The notes under the pieces are model-generated. The model saw only the letters and a program-made list of their open reading frames with translations, was not told the origin of the DNA and ran no database searches. A DNA stretch of 64,000 bases, from the NCBI RefSeq assembly GCF_900114625.1, contig NZ_FOZL01000001.1:3100001-3164000 (forward strand), given 5' to 3'. Source of the DNA: Granulicella pectinivorans. Lineage in GTDB: Bacteria > Acidobacteriota > Terriglobia > Terriglobales > Acidobacteriaceae. Shown piece by piece: positions 8,302 through 17,084 of this stretch. How positions within the stretch are numbered: position 1 is the first letter of the stretch; the number at the start of each line of letters is the position of its first letter. The translations under genes and the position numbers were made by a program.

Positions 8302-9336
8302 ATGAAAGCATTGGTAAAGAGCAAGGCAGAGCGTGGCCTCTGGCTGGAGGATGTTCCCGAGCCCGAGATGGGCATCAACGACGTCAAGATTCGCGTCCTC
8401 CAGACCGGCATCTGCGGCACCGACCTCCACATCTACGAGTGGGACGCATGGGCCTCGAAGACCATCCCCGTCGGCCTCACCATCGGCCATGAGTTCGTCG
8501 GCGAAGTCGTCGCCTTCGGCTCGAACGTCCCCGACCTGCACGTCGGCCAGATCGTCTCCGGAGAAGGTCACGTCGTCTGCGGGCGCTGCCGCAACTGCCT
8601 CGCCGGACGCCGCCACCTCTGCGCCTTCACCGCAGGCGTCGGCGTCAACCGCAACGGAGCCTTCGCCGAGTACGTTGTTCTGCCCGTGTCCAACATCTGG
8701 CAGCACGCCCCCGGCGTCCCCCTCGACGTCGCCTCCATCTTCGATCCCTTCGGCAACGCCGTCCACACCGCGCTCGCCTTCCCGGTCCTCGGAGAAGACG
8801 TTCTCGTCACCGGAGCCGGTCCCATCGGCATCATGGCCGCGGCCGTCGCCAAGCACGCCGGAGCACGCCACGTCGTCATCTCCGACCCCAATCCCTACCG
8901 CCGCGCCCTCGCCGAGAAGGTAGGCGTCACCAAAGCTGTCAACCCCCTCGAAACCACCCTCGCCGCTGTGCAAAAAGAACTCACCATGCACGAGGGCTTC
9001 GACGTCGGCCTCGAGATGTCCGGTAACCCCCAGGCCTTCCGCGACATGCTCGTCAACATGAGCCACGGAGCCAAAATCGCCATGCTCGGCATCCCTTCAG
9101 AGCCCATCGCCATCGACTGGAATCAGGTCATCTTCAACCAGCTCACCCTCCGTGGCATCTATGGCCGAGAGATGTACGAGACCTGGTACAAGATGACCGT
9201 CATGCTCGAATCCGGCCTCGACATCTCCGGCGTCATCACCCACCGCCTCGACTGGCAGGACTTCGAGCAGGGCTTCGCCGCCATGCGCTCCGGCAACTCC
9301 GGCAAGGTCATCCTCAAGTGGGCCGATCCCTCCTGA
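8302..9336 (+). CDS. tdh: L-threonine 3-dehydrogenase
   Basis: 344-residue cytoplasmic zinc/NAD enzyme converting L-threonine to 2-amino-3-ketobutyrate, the first step of threonine breakdown to glycine and acetyl-CoA. Seen directly: N-terminus MKALVKSKAERGLWLEDVPE, catalytic Cys in GICGTDLHIYEWD, GHEFVGEV, the four-Cys structural zinc loop CGRCRNCLAGRRHLC, the Tdh-type DPFGNAVHTAL, and the NAD site VTGAGPIGIMAAAVAKHAG. ATG at 8302 is chosen over 8293 and 8296 because the ribosome binding site AGAAGG (8287-8292) is 9 bases upstream. The partner gene kbl is not nearby. Confidence 0.95.
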   Translation: MKALVKSKAERGLWLEDVPEPEMGINDVKIRVLQTGICGTDLHIYEWDAWASKTIPVGLTIGHEFVGEVVAFGSNVPDLHVGQIVSGEGHVVCGRCRNCLAGRRHLCAFTAGVGVNRNGAFAEYVVLPVSNIWQHAPGVPLDVASIFDPFGNAVHTALAFPVLGEDVLVTGAGPIGIMAAAVAKHAGARHVVISDPNPYRRALAEKVGVTKAVNPLETTLAAVQKELTMHEGFDVGLEMSGNPQAFRDMLVNMSHGAKIAMLGIPSEPIAIDWNQVIFNQLTLRGIYGREMYETWYKMTVMLESGLDISGVITHRLDWQDFEQGFAAMRSGNSGKVILKWADPS

Positions 9337-9374
9337 CGGATCTGTTCTGCCGTCATCGAAAGCCCCCGGACAAA

Positions 9375-9412
9375 GCGTCGCCCCTCACGAGCATCCTCGT
9401 GAGGGGCGACGC
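9375..9412. terminator. Bidirectional stem-loop between tdh and the dienelactone hydrolase gene
   Basis: Perfect 17-bp arms (9375-9391 and 9396-9412) around CATC. It lies between two convergent stop codons. There is no long T-tract on either side, so efficiency is uncertain. Confidence 0.7.
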
Positions 9413-9420
9413 CGTTCACT

Positions 9421-10338
9421 CTACATGCTGGCGTGCATGGCGGGCAGGTCGTGGCAGTCGATCTCGGGTGTCTTGGCGTTATGGGTGCGGTTCTTGGACC
9501 TGTGGTGCGTCACCGCAGCGGTATGCTTCGTCGTATCGATCTCTTTCAGCAGCTTGGTCAACCGGGCAAACGCTTCGGTGCGTGCCGTCTTGTTGGCCTC
9601 CACCGTGTTGGTGGGGTCTTCGCCGGCGCGCATAAATCCATGGCCTGCTCCATCGTAGGTCACGGGCTCGAACTTCTTGTGCGCGGCCTTCATCGCCTCG
9701 GTGGTCGCGGGAACGGTCGCTCCAATGCGAGCATCGTTCCCCGCGTAGAAACCGTAAACCGGGGCCGAGATGGTCGAAACATCGGCTGGTCCGGGACCAT
9801 AGAAGACGAAGGCCGCGGAGAGGTCCTTACGATGCGTCGCGAACGCGAAGGACTTACCTCCACCCCAGCAGAAACCGGCAACAACCGTCTTGCCGTTCGA
9901 GGAGGGGATGGTCTTGCCATAGTCCGCCGCGGCGTCCAGGTCCGCAGTCACCTGGTCGGCATTCAGCGCGGAGACGGCCGGCATGGCCTGCTGCGGCGTG
10001 GGAAAAGCTTCGGAGCCCGCTCCGTTCGGCCCCGCACCGGAGAGCAGATCCGGTGCCACCACAATGTAGCCTGCCGCAGCCAGTTCATCCGCCATCTCCT
10101 TCGCCCAGTCGGACAAACCGAAGATCTCGTGGATCAGGACCACGACGGTGGCCTTGTTCTTCACCTCCGGGTAGACGACGAAGGCCTTGAGCGATCGGTC
10201 GCCGTGCGTCAGCGTCACGATCTCGGTGTGGCGCGGCGACGCATTGAGACGGGTCTTCGCCCAGTCCTGCGCGTGAGCGGAGACGGCTGCGGGAAGCAGC
10301 AGGGCGGCAGCGAGGAGGGTCTGGGCGGAGAGTCGCAT
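9421..10338 (-). CDS. Exported dienelactone hydrolase family protein
   Basis: 305-residue alpha/beta hydrolase with a signal peptide (MRLSAQTLLAAALLLPAAVS, cleavage after AHA). The dienelactone hydrolase signature is clear: HEIFGLSDWAKEMADELAAA, the nucleophile elbow GFCWGGGKSF with Cys as nucleophile, Asp in YAGNDARIGATVP and His in DGAGHGFMR. These enzymes hydrolyse dienelactone or other ester substrates; the periplasmic form here has unknown substrate. About 30 residues after the hydrolase domain are His/Lys-rich and unusual. It ends next to the hairpin shared with tdh. Confidence 0.88.
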   Translation of the reverse strand: MRLSAQTLLAAALLLPAAVSAHAQDWAKTRLNASPRHTEIVTLTHGDRSLKAFVVYPEVKNKATVVVLIHEIFGLSDWAKEMADELAAAGYIVVAPDLLSGAGPNGAGSEAFPTPQQAMPAVSALNADQVTADLDAAADYGKTIPSSNGKTVVAGFCWGGGKSFAFATHRKDLSAAFVFYGPGPADVSTISAPVYGFYAGNDARIGATVPATTEAMKAAHKKFEPVTYDGAGHGFMRAGEDPTNTVEANKTARTEAFARLTKLLKEIDTTKHTAAVTHHRSKNRTHNAKTPEIDCHDLPAMHASM

Positions 10339-10350
10339 GGGCCGAGTGTA
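10339..10350 (-). promoter_or_regulatory. Candidate leaderless -10 box of the dienelactone hydrolase gene
   Basis: TACACT at 10350-10345 followed by six bases and ATG; no Shine-Dalgarno sequence. Confidence 0.45.
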
Positions 10351-10469
10351 GTGGGGAGATCGGGACGGTGTAAAGGGGGCGGTCGCCCGTTTCTCCCCCG
10401 CTGCGCCGGACCCATCGCGCCGGGAACGGAGCTACACCCCGCCCGCCTCGCGCCCACGTCGCCTCTGAG

Positions 10470-10475
10470 TAAAAT
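10470..10475 (+). promoter_or_regulatory. Candidate leaderless -10 box of the GNAT gene
   Basis: TAAAAT followed by exactly six bases and the ATG at 10482; no Shine-Dalgarno sequence. Confidence 0.45.
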
Positions 10476-10481
10476 CCGAAG

Positions 10482-11015
10482 ATGCAAATCCTGATAAGAG
10501 TGATTGGTTTAGAGGACGTGCCGGCGGTAACAGCGCTGATTCAGGCCTCGGTACGCGGTTTACAGGTGGAGTACACCGAGGCGCAGCGTGAGGCCGCACT
10601 CAAGACCGTCTTTACCGTCGATTCGCGCCTCGTGGCGGACGGCGGCTACTACGGAGCCTTCGCCGGGGATCGTCTCGTAGGGTGCGGCGGATGGAGCGGC
10701 CGCAAGACCCTTTACGGCGGAGATGCGCAGGTGGAGGCCATCGAGCCGGAACGGCTGGACCCCGCCGTCGACGCTGCCAAGGTCAGAGCGATCTTCGTCG
10801 ACCCGGAGTTTGCGCGGCAGGGAATCGGAGGAAGGCTCCTCCAGGCAGCGGAGGACGGAGCGAGAGAAGCCGGGTTTCGCCGCTTCGAAATGGGCAGTAC
10901 CTTGAGCGGAGTGGGGCTCTACCGTCTCCGGGGTTACGTCGAAATGGAGAGGATCGAGGTGCCGGTAGCAGACGGCCAGACCATTGCCGTCGTAAAGATG
11001 GTGAAGCGAGATTGA
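10482..11015 (+). CDS. GNAT-family N-acetyltransferase
   Basis: 177-residue acyl-CoA-dependent acetyltransferase. The N-terminal beta-alpha unit (IRVIGLEDVPAVTALIQASV), the central VRAIFVDPEFARQGIGGRLL with the acetyl-CoA pyrophosphate loop (RQGIGG), and the C-terminal GVGLYRLRGYVEMERIEVPV are typical of single-domain GNATs. The acceptor cannot be predicted. It stands alone between a minus-strand hydrolase and a plus-strand secreted protein and has no visible ribosome binding site. Confidence 0.85.
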   Translation: MQILIRVIGLEDVPAVTALIQASVRGLQVEYTEAQREAALKTVFTVDSRLVADGGYYGAFAGDRLVGCGGWSGRKTLYGGDAQVEAIEPERLDPAVDAAKVRAIFVDPEFARQGIGGRLLQAAEDGAREAGFRRFEMGSTLSGVGLYRLRGYVEMERIEVPVADGQTIAVVKMVKRD

Positions 11016-11193
11016 GTACCTTTTCCCGTGGTCTGCATCCAATCAAGTGTGGCTGTGAGAGATTTCGAGCCACGGCGGAGTGAATGCGAGATTCGCAACT
11101 TTCGAATTTACTTCGCGTTTGAACAGTTAGCTGGTTTTCAGAACGGCATGGAGCTCCGGGTACGACGCCGGTGCTCTTAGAGGAGAATGACTT

Positions 11194-11670
11194 ATGCGTT
11201 ATCTCAGGTTGGTTGCAATTCTCGGTATCTTGATGGTTCCGGCGGCGTTTGCTCATGCCCAGATCTCAGTAGGCGTGGGGATCGGCGGACCGGTCTATGG
11301 CGGAGGCTACTATGGCCCGGCGCCAGTCTGCCAGTGGGGTTACTACAACGCTCCTCCTTATGCCTGCGCTCCCTACGGCTACTACGGTCCCGAGTGGTTT
11401 GATGGCGGCCTGTTCATCGGCGTAGGCCCCTGGTACCGCGGGTATGGCTATCGCGGCATCGGCTACCGTGGCGGCTACGGCTATCGTGGTGGATACGGAT
11501 ACGGCTACCGTGGTGGCTACGGCGGATATCGTGGCGGCTACCGTGGTGGTTACGCTGGCGGCGGACGTGGCTTCGTGGGCGGTGGTGGCGGATTCCATGG
11601 CAACGTCGGTGGCGGCGGTGGATTCCACGGCGGTGGTGGTGGATCGCACGGTGGCGGCGGTCGTCGCTAA
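11194..11670 (+). CDS. Secreted Gly/Tyr/Arg-rich repeat protein
   Basis: 158-residue exported low-complexity protein of unknown function. A signal peptide (MRYLRLVAILGILMVPAAFA, AHA cleavage) leads to a Gly/Tyr/Pro region with three Cys, then many GYRGGYGY-type repeats and a His/Gly-rich tail (GGGGGFHGN, GGGGSHGGGG). The ribosome binding site AGAGGAGAA is about 5 bases upstream. Repeats of this sort are seen in surface-associated or amyloid-like proteins, but nothing here decides the role. It is followed at once by a strong hairpin, so it is probably monocistronic. Confidence 0.75.
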   Translation: MRYLRLVAILGILMVPAAFAHAQISVGVGIGGPVYGGGYYGPAPVCQWGYYNAPPYACAPYGYYGPEWFDGGLFIGVGPWYRGYGYRGIGYRGGYGYRGGYGYGYRGGYGGYRGGYRGGYAGGGRGFVGGGGGFHGNVGGGGGFHGGGGGSHGGGGRR

Positions 11671-11691
11671 ATTGTCTTAGTTCGGATGGGA

Positions 11692-11738
11692 AGCGAAAGG
11701 GCCGTCAGCAAACTTCGCTGACGGCCCTCTCGCTTTGT
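11692..11738 (+). terminator. Terminator after the Gly/Tyr/Arg-rich gene
   Basis: AGCGA-A-AGGGCCGTCAGC pairs with GCTGACGGCCCT-C-TCGCT around AAACTTC, followed by a short TTTGT tract. Confidence 0.75.
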
Positions 11739-12064
11739 CTCGGAAACCTGGAGAACTTCTGCCGCACATGGCTACTTCGGAGGGAGCCACAGCCTCCAGG
11801 GCTCGAACAACGCAAGAAGGCAAGGGAGTCACCGACTCGGGAACGTAACCGTTTCTGAACTTGGTCCCTGAAATTCGCCGTCCATCCCCGCAGCGATCCT
11901 GCGCTTGTTCCGGGCGGTACCGATCCGCCGCTTCAATTCCTGCCGTCGCCGCTTTCAGTACTCCCGACGGCCCCGCCACGCCACGCGACGACCGAATCGA
12001 AGCGCACCAGCGTGTCCAGCAGCATCTTCCTCTGTAGGCCCACCACGAAAGCCGCCCAACCCGG
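11739..12064. other. Intergenic stretch with no recognised gene
   Basis: About 325 bases between the hairpin and the stop of the GH18/NodB/GT2 gene. Minus-strand frames run through it, but no recognisable protein or start is seen. It may hold decayed coding sequence or a 3' untranslated region. Confidence 0.5.
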
Positions 12065-15000
12065 CTATTCCCCCGTAGTAATGGCTTCCGTCGCTTTGGA
12101 CATCTGCGCGGTGCGTGCCAGCTTGTCCCACGCAAACGGTTTGCCGTCGATGGCTCGCTTGACCGTCTTGAACAGTACCACCGAGAACACCTGACGGTAC
12201 GTAAACCGCTGGATCCAGATATGCACCAACAGCCAGACATCCCCTTTGCTCGCGGGGTGTTTCCGCTCGAGCGTAAAAGCCAGAGCACTCGCCGCAAAGT
12301 CGATGATCAGGAACGCCAGGAAGAACGTCAGCAGCTTGTAAAAGCTCGATGTGGACGCCGTCTCGGGATGAAAGTACCGGTCGAGCGCGTAATGGATGCA
12401 GCCGAAGACGAAGGCCAGATCGATAAACGGCGAGACTAACGGCAGAAGAATCTGAAAGATAAGGATATTCGGCAGCGCAAACAGACCCATCGCGGGACGG
12501 TTCCGAATGGCGCCCTTGTGCTTGAAGATCGCCTGCAAAATCCCGAACGACCACCGGAACCGCTGGCGCATGAGTCCATTGGCATTGATCGGAGCCTCGG
12601 TAAACGCCAGCGCCTGGTCTTCATACACCACAAACAAGCCCTGCTCCAGCAGGTTCATTGTCAGATCGGCGTCTTCCGCCACGGTATCGACCGCGTAGCA
12701 CCCGCCCTTCTTCACCGCTGCGGTGCGCCACGCGCCAATCGCTCCCGGAACCACCATGACGACATTGAACAGGTCCAGCGCCCGCCGCTCGAAGTTCTGG
12801 CTCGTGATGTATTCGAGCGCCTGCCAGCGCGTCCACAGGTTCACGCGATTGCCCACCTTCGCGTTGCCGGCGACCGCTCCGATCCGCGGATCCGCGAAGT
12901 GCGGCACCAGCCGCGTGATCGCATCGTGCGCGATCACACCATCCGCATCGATGCCGACATAAATCTCTTCGTCGGTCGTCTCCAGCGCGAAGTTCAGTGC
13001 TTCCGCTTTGCCCCCATTGGGCTTCGTAATCACGGTAAGCCGGCCCGACGCGATATCGTTCGGATAGGCCTCCGTCGCCACCTTGAACGTGTCGTCGGTG
13101 GAGCCGTCGTCGATGACGATGATGCGAATGTTCTTATAGTTCGACATCATCACCGAACGAATGGTGCGCACGATCACCGTCTCTTCGTTATAGGCCGGAA
13201 TCAGCACCGCGACGCGCGGGTTATAGTCCGGCGTGGCGAAGTTCTTGCGCGTGCGCAGCCGATCGATAAGAGCGCACAGGCCGATGATGATCAGCCGTCC
13301 GGACATCAGCACATCGCCGACGAAGAAGATCCACACCACCACGTAATTGAAGAACGCATAGAAGAAGAACGCGATGGAGTCCACACGCGCCTGCCACAAC
13401 TGATGCTTGTTCAGCGGCGGCATCACCTCTTCGCGCGTCTTCCCAACCAGCTCCGAGACCGGAACAATCTCGTATCCGCGATCCCGCAGCGTCTGGATCA
13501 GCACCGGCAGCGCGTCGACCGTCGGCTTCCGGTCTCCGCCGCCGTCATGCATCAGGATGATGGAGCCCCTCGTCCACGGATGCGCATCCATATCGGCAAT
13601 CTGTTCGAAGACCGAGTCGGAGATCTCCTTGGGCGTCTTGCGCGGATGCTCGTCCCAGTCGTTCGTGTCGATCTTGTTGCCGATAATGACGTACCCCAGC
13701 CCCTGAATGCGGTCCACCGGAGCAGCCTGATCGTTCGTGTCGGGCTCCTGGTCGATGGAGTAAGGAGGCCGGAAATAAAGAGGCTGCACCCCCAGCTTCG
13801 AGGCGAACAAGCGCTCCGTCAGGTTCAGTTGCAGGTCCACCTGGCTGTGCGAGATTTCGCTGATATCCGGGTGCGTAAAGGTGTGGTTGCCGATCTCGTG
13901 GCCTTCGCGGTACACCCGCTGCATCGTGCTCACGTAGTTGCCGGCCACCTCGCCGATCATAAAGAACGTGGCCTTGACGTTGTACCGCTTCAAAATGTCG
14001 AGAATCTTCGGAGTCCACACAGGATCGGGTCCGTCGTCGAAGGTGATCGCGACCTTCTTCGGCTGATACCCATACTGCTCCACCGTGTACGAGAGCGGGT
14101 ACGCCGTCATCGTCTCGGCGGTGATCATCTTCTTCTCGGCGGGCACGCTGTCGTCATCGTCGAGTGTGATGGTGCGCTTGCCGTTCTGCGGGCGGCGCGT
14201 CACGCGGAGGATATCCCCCTCCCCTTCCGTATCGATCTCGTAGCCGGGGGCGACGTCCGCGAGTGCCTTGGAGGGATCGGTCTTCCCGGGAGAATCCCAG
14301 ACCTTCCAAAGCGAGTTGTCCTCCGAGCCAAGATGCCACAACGCGAAGGTCTGAATCCCCAGGGCACGCGCCGCGCGCATCTGATTCAGCACCGTCACCG
14401 CGTCGAGGAACCACACCTGGTGCCGCACATGGCCGTCCATGTCGTCATACGCAAAGTGCGCATTCAGCGAGTCCGGGTCCAGCGTCACCGCGGCCTCCGA
14501 ATCGAACGCGGCCTGCCACGCGTTCTGCGTCGAAATATACCGGGCGGAGAGAACCTTCTCCGGCGGAGCAGGTGGCGGCTTGTGGCCCTTCTTCACCGGC
14601 GGTGCGGGTGGCGGCACCTGGATGGTCCAGTCGTAGCCATAGCTGCCAAGGTCGCAGATAATCTTCTCTTTGGGAACTGTCTTGATGACCGTAGCCAGGT
14701 TGTCCAGAAACCAATCCTGTGCGGCGACGGGGCCGGAGCCGGTAGCGCTCTGGTGCTGATCGTAGTTCATGATCAGCAGCCCGTCGGAATTCTCGGCCAG
14801 GAACTTGAGGTCGTAGTCCGTGTCGCCGATCGGGGTCTTCAGGTACAGCCGCAGGTGGCGTGGATGGAAGTCGAGATACAGCGCGGCGACAAGAGCCTGA
14901 TAGCCAACCTGGTCCGCAGTCGGGATATCTTCGAAGTCGATCGTCAGTCCGCGATACTTGGGGTTCGCCGCCAGAAAGGTGTCGACCTGGTGAATGAAGT

Positions 15001-15631
15001 TGGCGCGCGCATCGGGGTTACCCAGAAAGTCGCCAATACCGGGAAGATACGCGCCAGTCAGCGGGTTGGTGTTGTTCACCAGCGGGAAAATAGCGGTGTC
15101 GACGCGGGCCTCCGCGAGGACGTGCGCGACCTTGTCTTCCGCATCGACGGAGTGGACGCCGGCATTGTCCACGACGGCGAACGGCGTGTTGTCGGAGGAG
15201 TTGAAAGCGGTCAGCGATCCGTCCGGCGTCACCACATGCAGCCACTCCGGAAAAAGAAGATCGATCTGCTTGATATGCTCCTTCAGCGAGGAGTAGCTGG
15301 CCGCGTCCCAGTCGACATAGTAGGCAGCGCGCAGGCCTTCGCCGCTGTTCAGCGGAATGTCGGCGGGCGAAAGGTTCGAGTGGCGATGGGCAGTCGGCGA
15401 CAGCTTCTGTCCCGGCTTCAGCGCGGGCACTGGCTCATTCTGCAGCGCACGGTAGTTGCGCTTCTGGCTCTGCAGCAGAAGGGTCGGCAAAGGCTTCATG
15501 CGCGCCAGGCCAATAACGAACAGCACACCGAGGACAAGACCGATGAGGGCGAGAACATCGAAGATGCGGCGCAGACGCTTCCAGCGTTTGCGTTGCGGAT
15601 CGTAAAAAACTGGCTTGCCTGGCTTGCTCAT
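12065..15631 (-). CDS. Three-domain GH18-like / NodB deacetylase / GT2 synthase, membrane-bound
   Basis: 1188-residue protein predicted to make and modify a surface polysaccharide. After an N-terminal membrane anchor (residues ~24-45, FDVLALIGLVLGVLFVIGLA), a GH18-like domain spans ~95-480 with the catalytic strand GLTIDFEDI near 232. A NodB polysaccharide deacetylase follows at ~525-740: TFDDGPDPVWTPKI near 532, NHTFTHPDIS and the RPPY motif. After membrane segments, a processive GT2 domain starts near 808: VAVLIPAYNEE, DDGSTDDT, the GIDADG motif, VAEDADLT and QRFRWSFG, then C-terminal membrane helices. The layout fuses what PgaB and PgaC do separately in poly-N-acetylglucosamine systems. 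That function is inferred from domains only. Confidence 0.9.
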   Translation of the reverse strand: MSKPGKPVFYDPQRKRWKRLRRIFDVLALIGLVLGVLFVIGLARMKPLPTLLLQSQKRNYRALQNEPVPALKPGQKLSPTAHRHSNLSPADIPLNSGEGLRAAYYVDWDAASYSSLKEHIKQIDLLFPEWLHVVTPDGSLTAFNSSDNTPFAVVDNAGVHSVDAEDKVAHVLAEARVDTAIFPLVNNTNPLTGAYLPGIGDFLGNPDARANFIHQVDTFLAANPKYRGLTIDFEDIPTADQVGYQALVAALYLDFHPRHLRLYLKTPIGDTDYDLKFLAENSDGLLIMNYDQHQSATGSGPVAAQDWFLDNLATVIKTVPKEKIICDLGSYGYDWTIQVPPPAPPVKKGHKPPPAPPEKVLSARYISTQNAWQAAFDSEAAVTLDPDSLNAHFAYDDMDGHVRHQVWFLDAVTVLNQMRAARALGIQTFALWHLGSEDNSLWKVWDSPGKTDPSKALADVAPGYEIDTEGEGDILRVTRRPQNGKRTITLDDDDSVPAEKKMITAETMTAYPLSYTVEQYGYQPKKVAITFDDGPDPVWTPKILDILKRYNVKATFFMIGEVAGNYVSTMQRVYREGHEIGNHTFTHPDISEISHSQVDLQLNLTERLFASKLGVQPLYFRPPYSIDQEPDTNDQAAPVDRIQGLGYVIIGNKIDTNDWDEHPRKTPKEISDSVFEQIADMDAHPWTRGSIILMHDGGGDRKPTVDALPVLIQTLRDRGYEIVPVSELVGKTREEVMPPLNKHQLWQARVDSIAFFFYAFFNYVVVWIFFVGDVLMSGRLIIIGLCALIDRLRTRKNFATPDYNPRVAVLIPAYNEETVIVRTIRSVMMSNYKNIRIIVIDDGSTDDTFKVATEAYPNDIASGRLTVITKPNGGKAEALNFALETTDEEIYVGIDADGVIAHDAITRLVPHFADPRIGAVAGNAKVGNRVNLWTRWQALEYITSQNFERRALDLFNVVMVVPGAIGAWRTAAVKKGGCYAVDTVAEDADLTMNLLEQGLFVVYEDQALAFTEAPINANGLMRQRFRWSFGILQAIFKHKGAIRNRPAMGLFALPNILIFQILLPLVSPFIDLAFVFGCIHYALDRYFHPETASTSSFYKLLTFFLAFLIIDFAASALAFTLERKHPASKGDVWLLVHIWIQRFTYRQVFSVVLFKTVKRAIDGKPFAWDKLARTAQMSKATEAITTGE

Positions 15632-15716
15632 GGTCGCTGTAGGCTCATCGTAGCAGGTAGAGGGCTGTGAGGCCGGCGGTCGTCGTCCGCGTTATCATAA
15701 GCAGCAAAATGGGACT

Positions 15717-17084
15717 ATGGCTATGATGCGGACGAAAGGTCGCGAGGTGCTTGTGGTAGCTCTCGCGCTTGCCATCGGATTTGGCCTGCGGGCTTGGTTC
15801 ATCACCCATGGCCCCAGGGTCACCGGGGACAGCCTCGTCTACGGCGATATCGCCAAGAACTGGCTGCGGCATGGCGTCTACGGGTTCACCAGAGGTCTCG
15901 GTGCCAGGCCGACCCTCCTGCGTCTTCCCGGCTACCCCATCTTTCTCACCGCATGTTTCGCGGTCTTCGGCGTCGATCACTACGGCGCGCCCATGTTTGT
16001 GCAGGCCGTCGCCGATCTCTGGACCTGTCTGCTGGTGGCCGGCATCGCGCGGCGGCTCTATGGCGAAAGAGCCTGGTGGCTGGCGCTCTGGCTGGGTGTG
16101 CTGTGCCCCTTCACCGCGAACTATACCGGCGCAGCCCTCACCGAGACGCTCAGCCTGCTCTGTATCGCCGCAGCCTTTTACGCAGTGCTGCGTTGGCGGG
16201 ATGCCGGCCTCGGCATGAACCGCTGGGTGGTCGGTGCCGGGGCCGCAATGGCCTATGCGGTGCTCCTGCGGCCGGAGCAGGGCTTACTGGCGGCGGCGGT
16301 GGTCCCCGCGATGGCCTGGATGGCCTGGCGAGGGAAGGGAAGGCTCGCGGCGGTCGCTGCCACAGCTCTCCTGATCGTGCTGCCTCTCGGCCCCTGGGCC
16401 GTACGCAACTGGATCACCTTCCATGTCCTCCAGCCGCTTGCTCCGCGTAACGCCACCGACCCGGGCGAACTCATCCCGGTAGGCTTTCAAAAGTGGTACC
16501 GAACCTGGGGCCTGGACTTCATCACCACCGACTCCGTGTACTGGCACTACGACACCGATCCCATCCTCATGAAGGATCTGCCGGACCGCGCGTTCGATAC
16601 CGCGCAGCAGCGAAAGACCACCGCCCAGCTCCTCGACGAGTACAACCAGACGACCACCGCAACGGCCGCATTCGACATGCGTTTCAAGGCGATTGCGGAC
16701 GAACGGGTCAAGGCATCGCCGCTGCGCTACTACGTGGAGATGCCTCTCGGAAGGCTCACGAACATGCTCTTCCGCCCCCGCACGGAGCTGATGAATGTGC
16801 CTCTGGACTGGTGGAAGTGGGGCAGGTGGGCCTGGATCTCCGTAGGCCTCGGGATCATCAACCTGCTCTACTTCGGCCTCGCCGGCTGGGGCATCGGCAA
16901 GGCAGGAATCGGAGGGGCCGCAGGTTGGGGCATGCTGGCCTTCTGCGTCCTGCGCTGCGCCCTGCTGGCCACGATCGATAACTCGGAGCCGCGCTACACG
17001 CTGGAACTCTTCCCGCTTATCTTCGTCTGGGCCAGCGGGGTGCTGGCCTACTCCGCCAACGGGTCGAGACGCCCTAGATCGTGA
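15717..17084 (+). CDS. GT39/ArnT-like polytopic glycosyltransferase
   Basis: 455-residue integral membrane protein with about ten hydrophobic segments, for example LVVALALAIGFGLRAWFI and WWLALWLGVLCPFTANYTG. The first periplasmic loop has Asp in VTGDSLVYGDIAKNWL, and the lumenal motif LRLPGYPIFL fits the GT-C fold of polyprenyl-phosphate-sugar transferases (PMT/ArnT superfamily). It likely adds a sugar from a lipid carrier to a protein or envelope lipid; substrate unknown. It is divergent from the GH18/NodB/GT2 gene and overlaps the following convergent gene tail-to-tail by 11 bases. Confidence 0.75.
   Translation: MAMMRTKGREVLVVALALAIGFGLRAWFITHGPRVTGDSLVYGDIAKNWLRHGVYGFTRGLGARPTLLRLPGYPIFLTACFAVFGVDHYGAPMFVQAVADLWTCLLVAGIARRLYGERAWWLALWLGVLCPFTANYTGAALTETLSLLCIAAAFYAVLRWRDAGLGMNRWVVGAGAAMAYAVLLRPEQGLLAAAVVPAMAWMAWRGKGRLAAVAATALLIVLPLGPWAVRNWITFHVLQPLAPRNATDPGELIPVGFQKWYRTWGLDFITTDSVYWHYDTDPILMKDLPDRAFDTAQQRKTTAQLLDEYNQTTTATAAFDMRFKAIADERVKASPLRYYVEMPLGRLTNMLFRPRTELMNVPLDWWKWGRWAWISVGLGIINLLYFGLAGWGIGKAGIGGAAGWGMLAFCVLRCALLATIDNSEPRYTLELFPLIFVWASGVLAYSANGSRRPRS

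Noticed and set aside
12518..15670. 1050-codon open frame on the plus strand
   Set aside because: Antisense to the GH18/NodB/GT2 gene, whose catalytic motifs are all intact; the translation shows no family signature.
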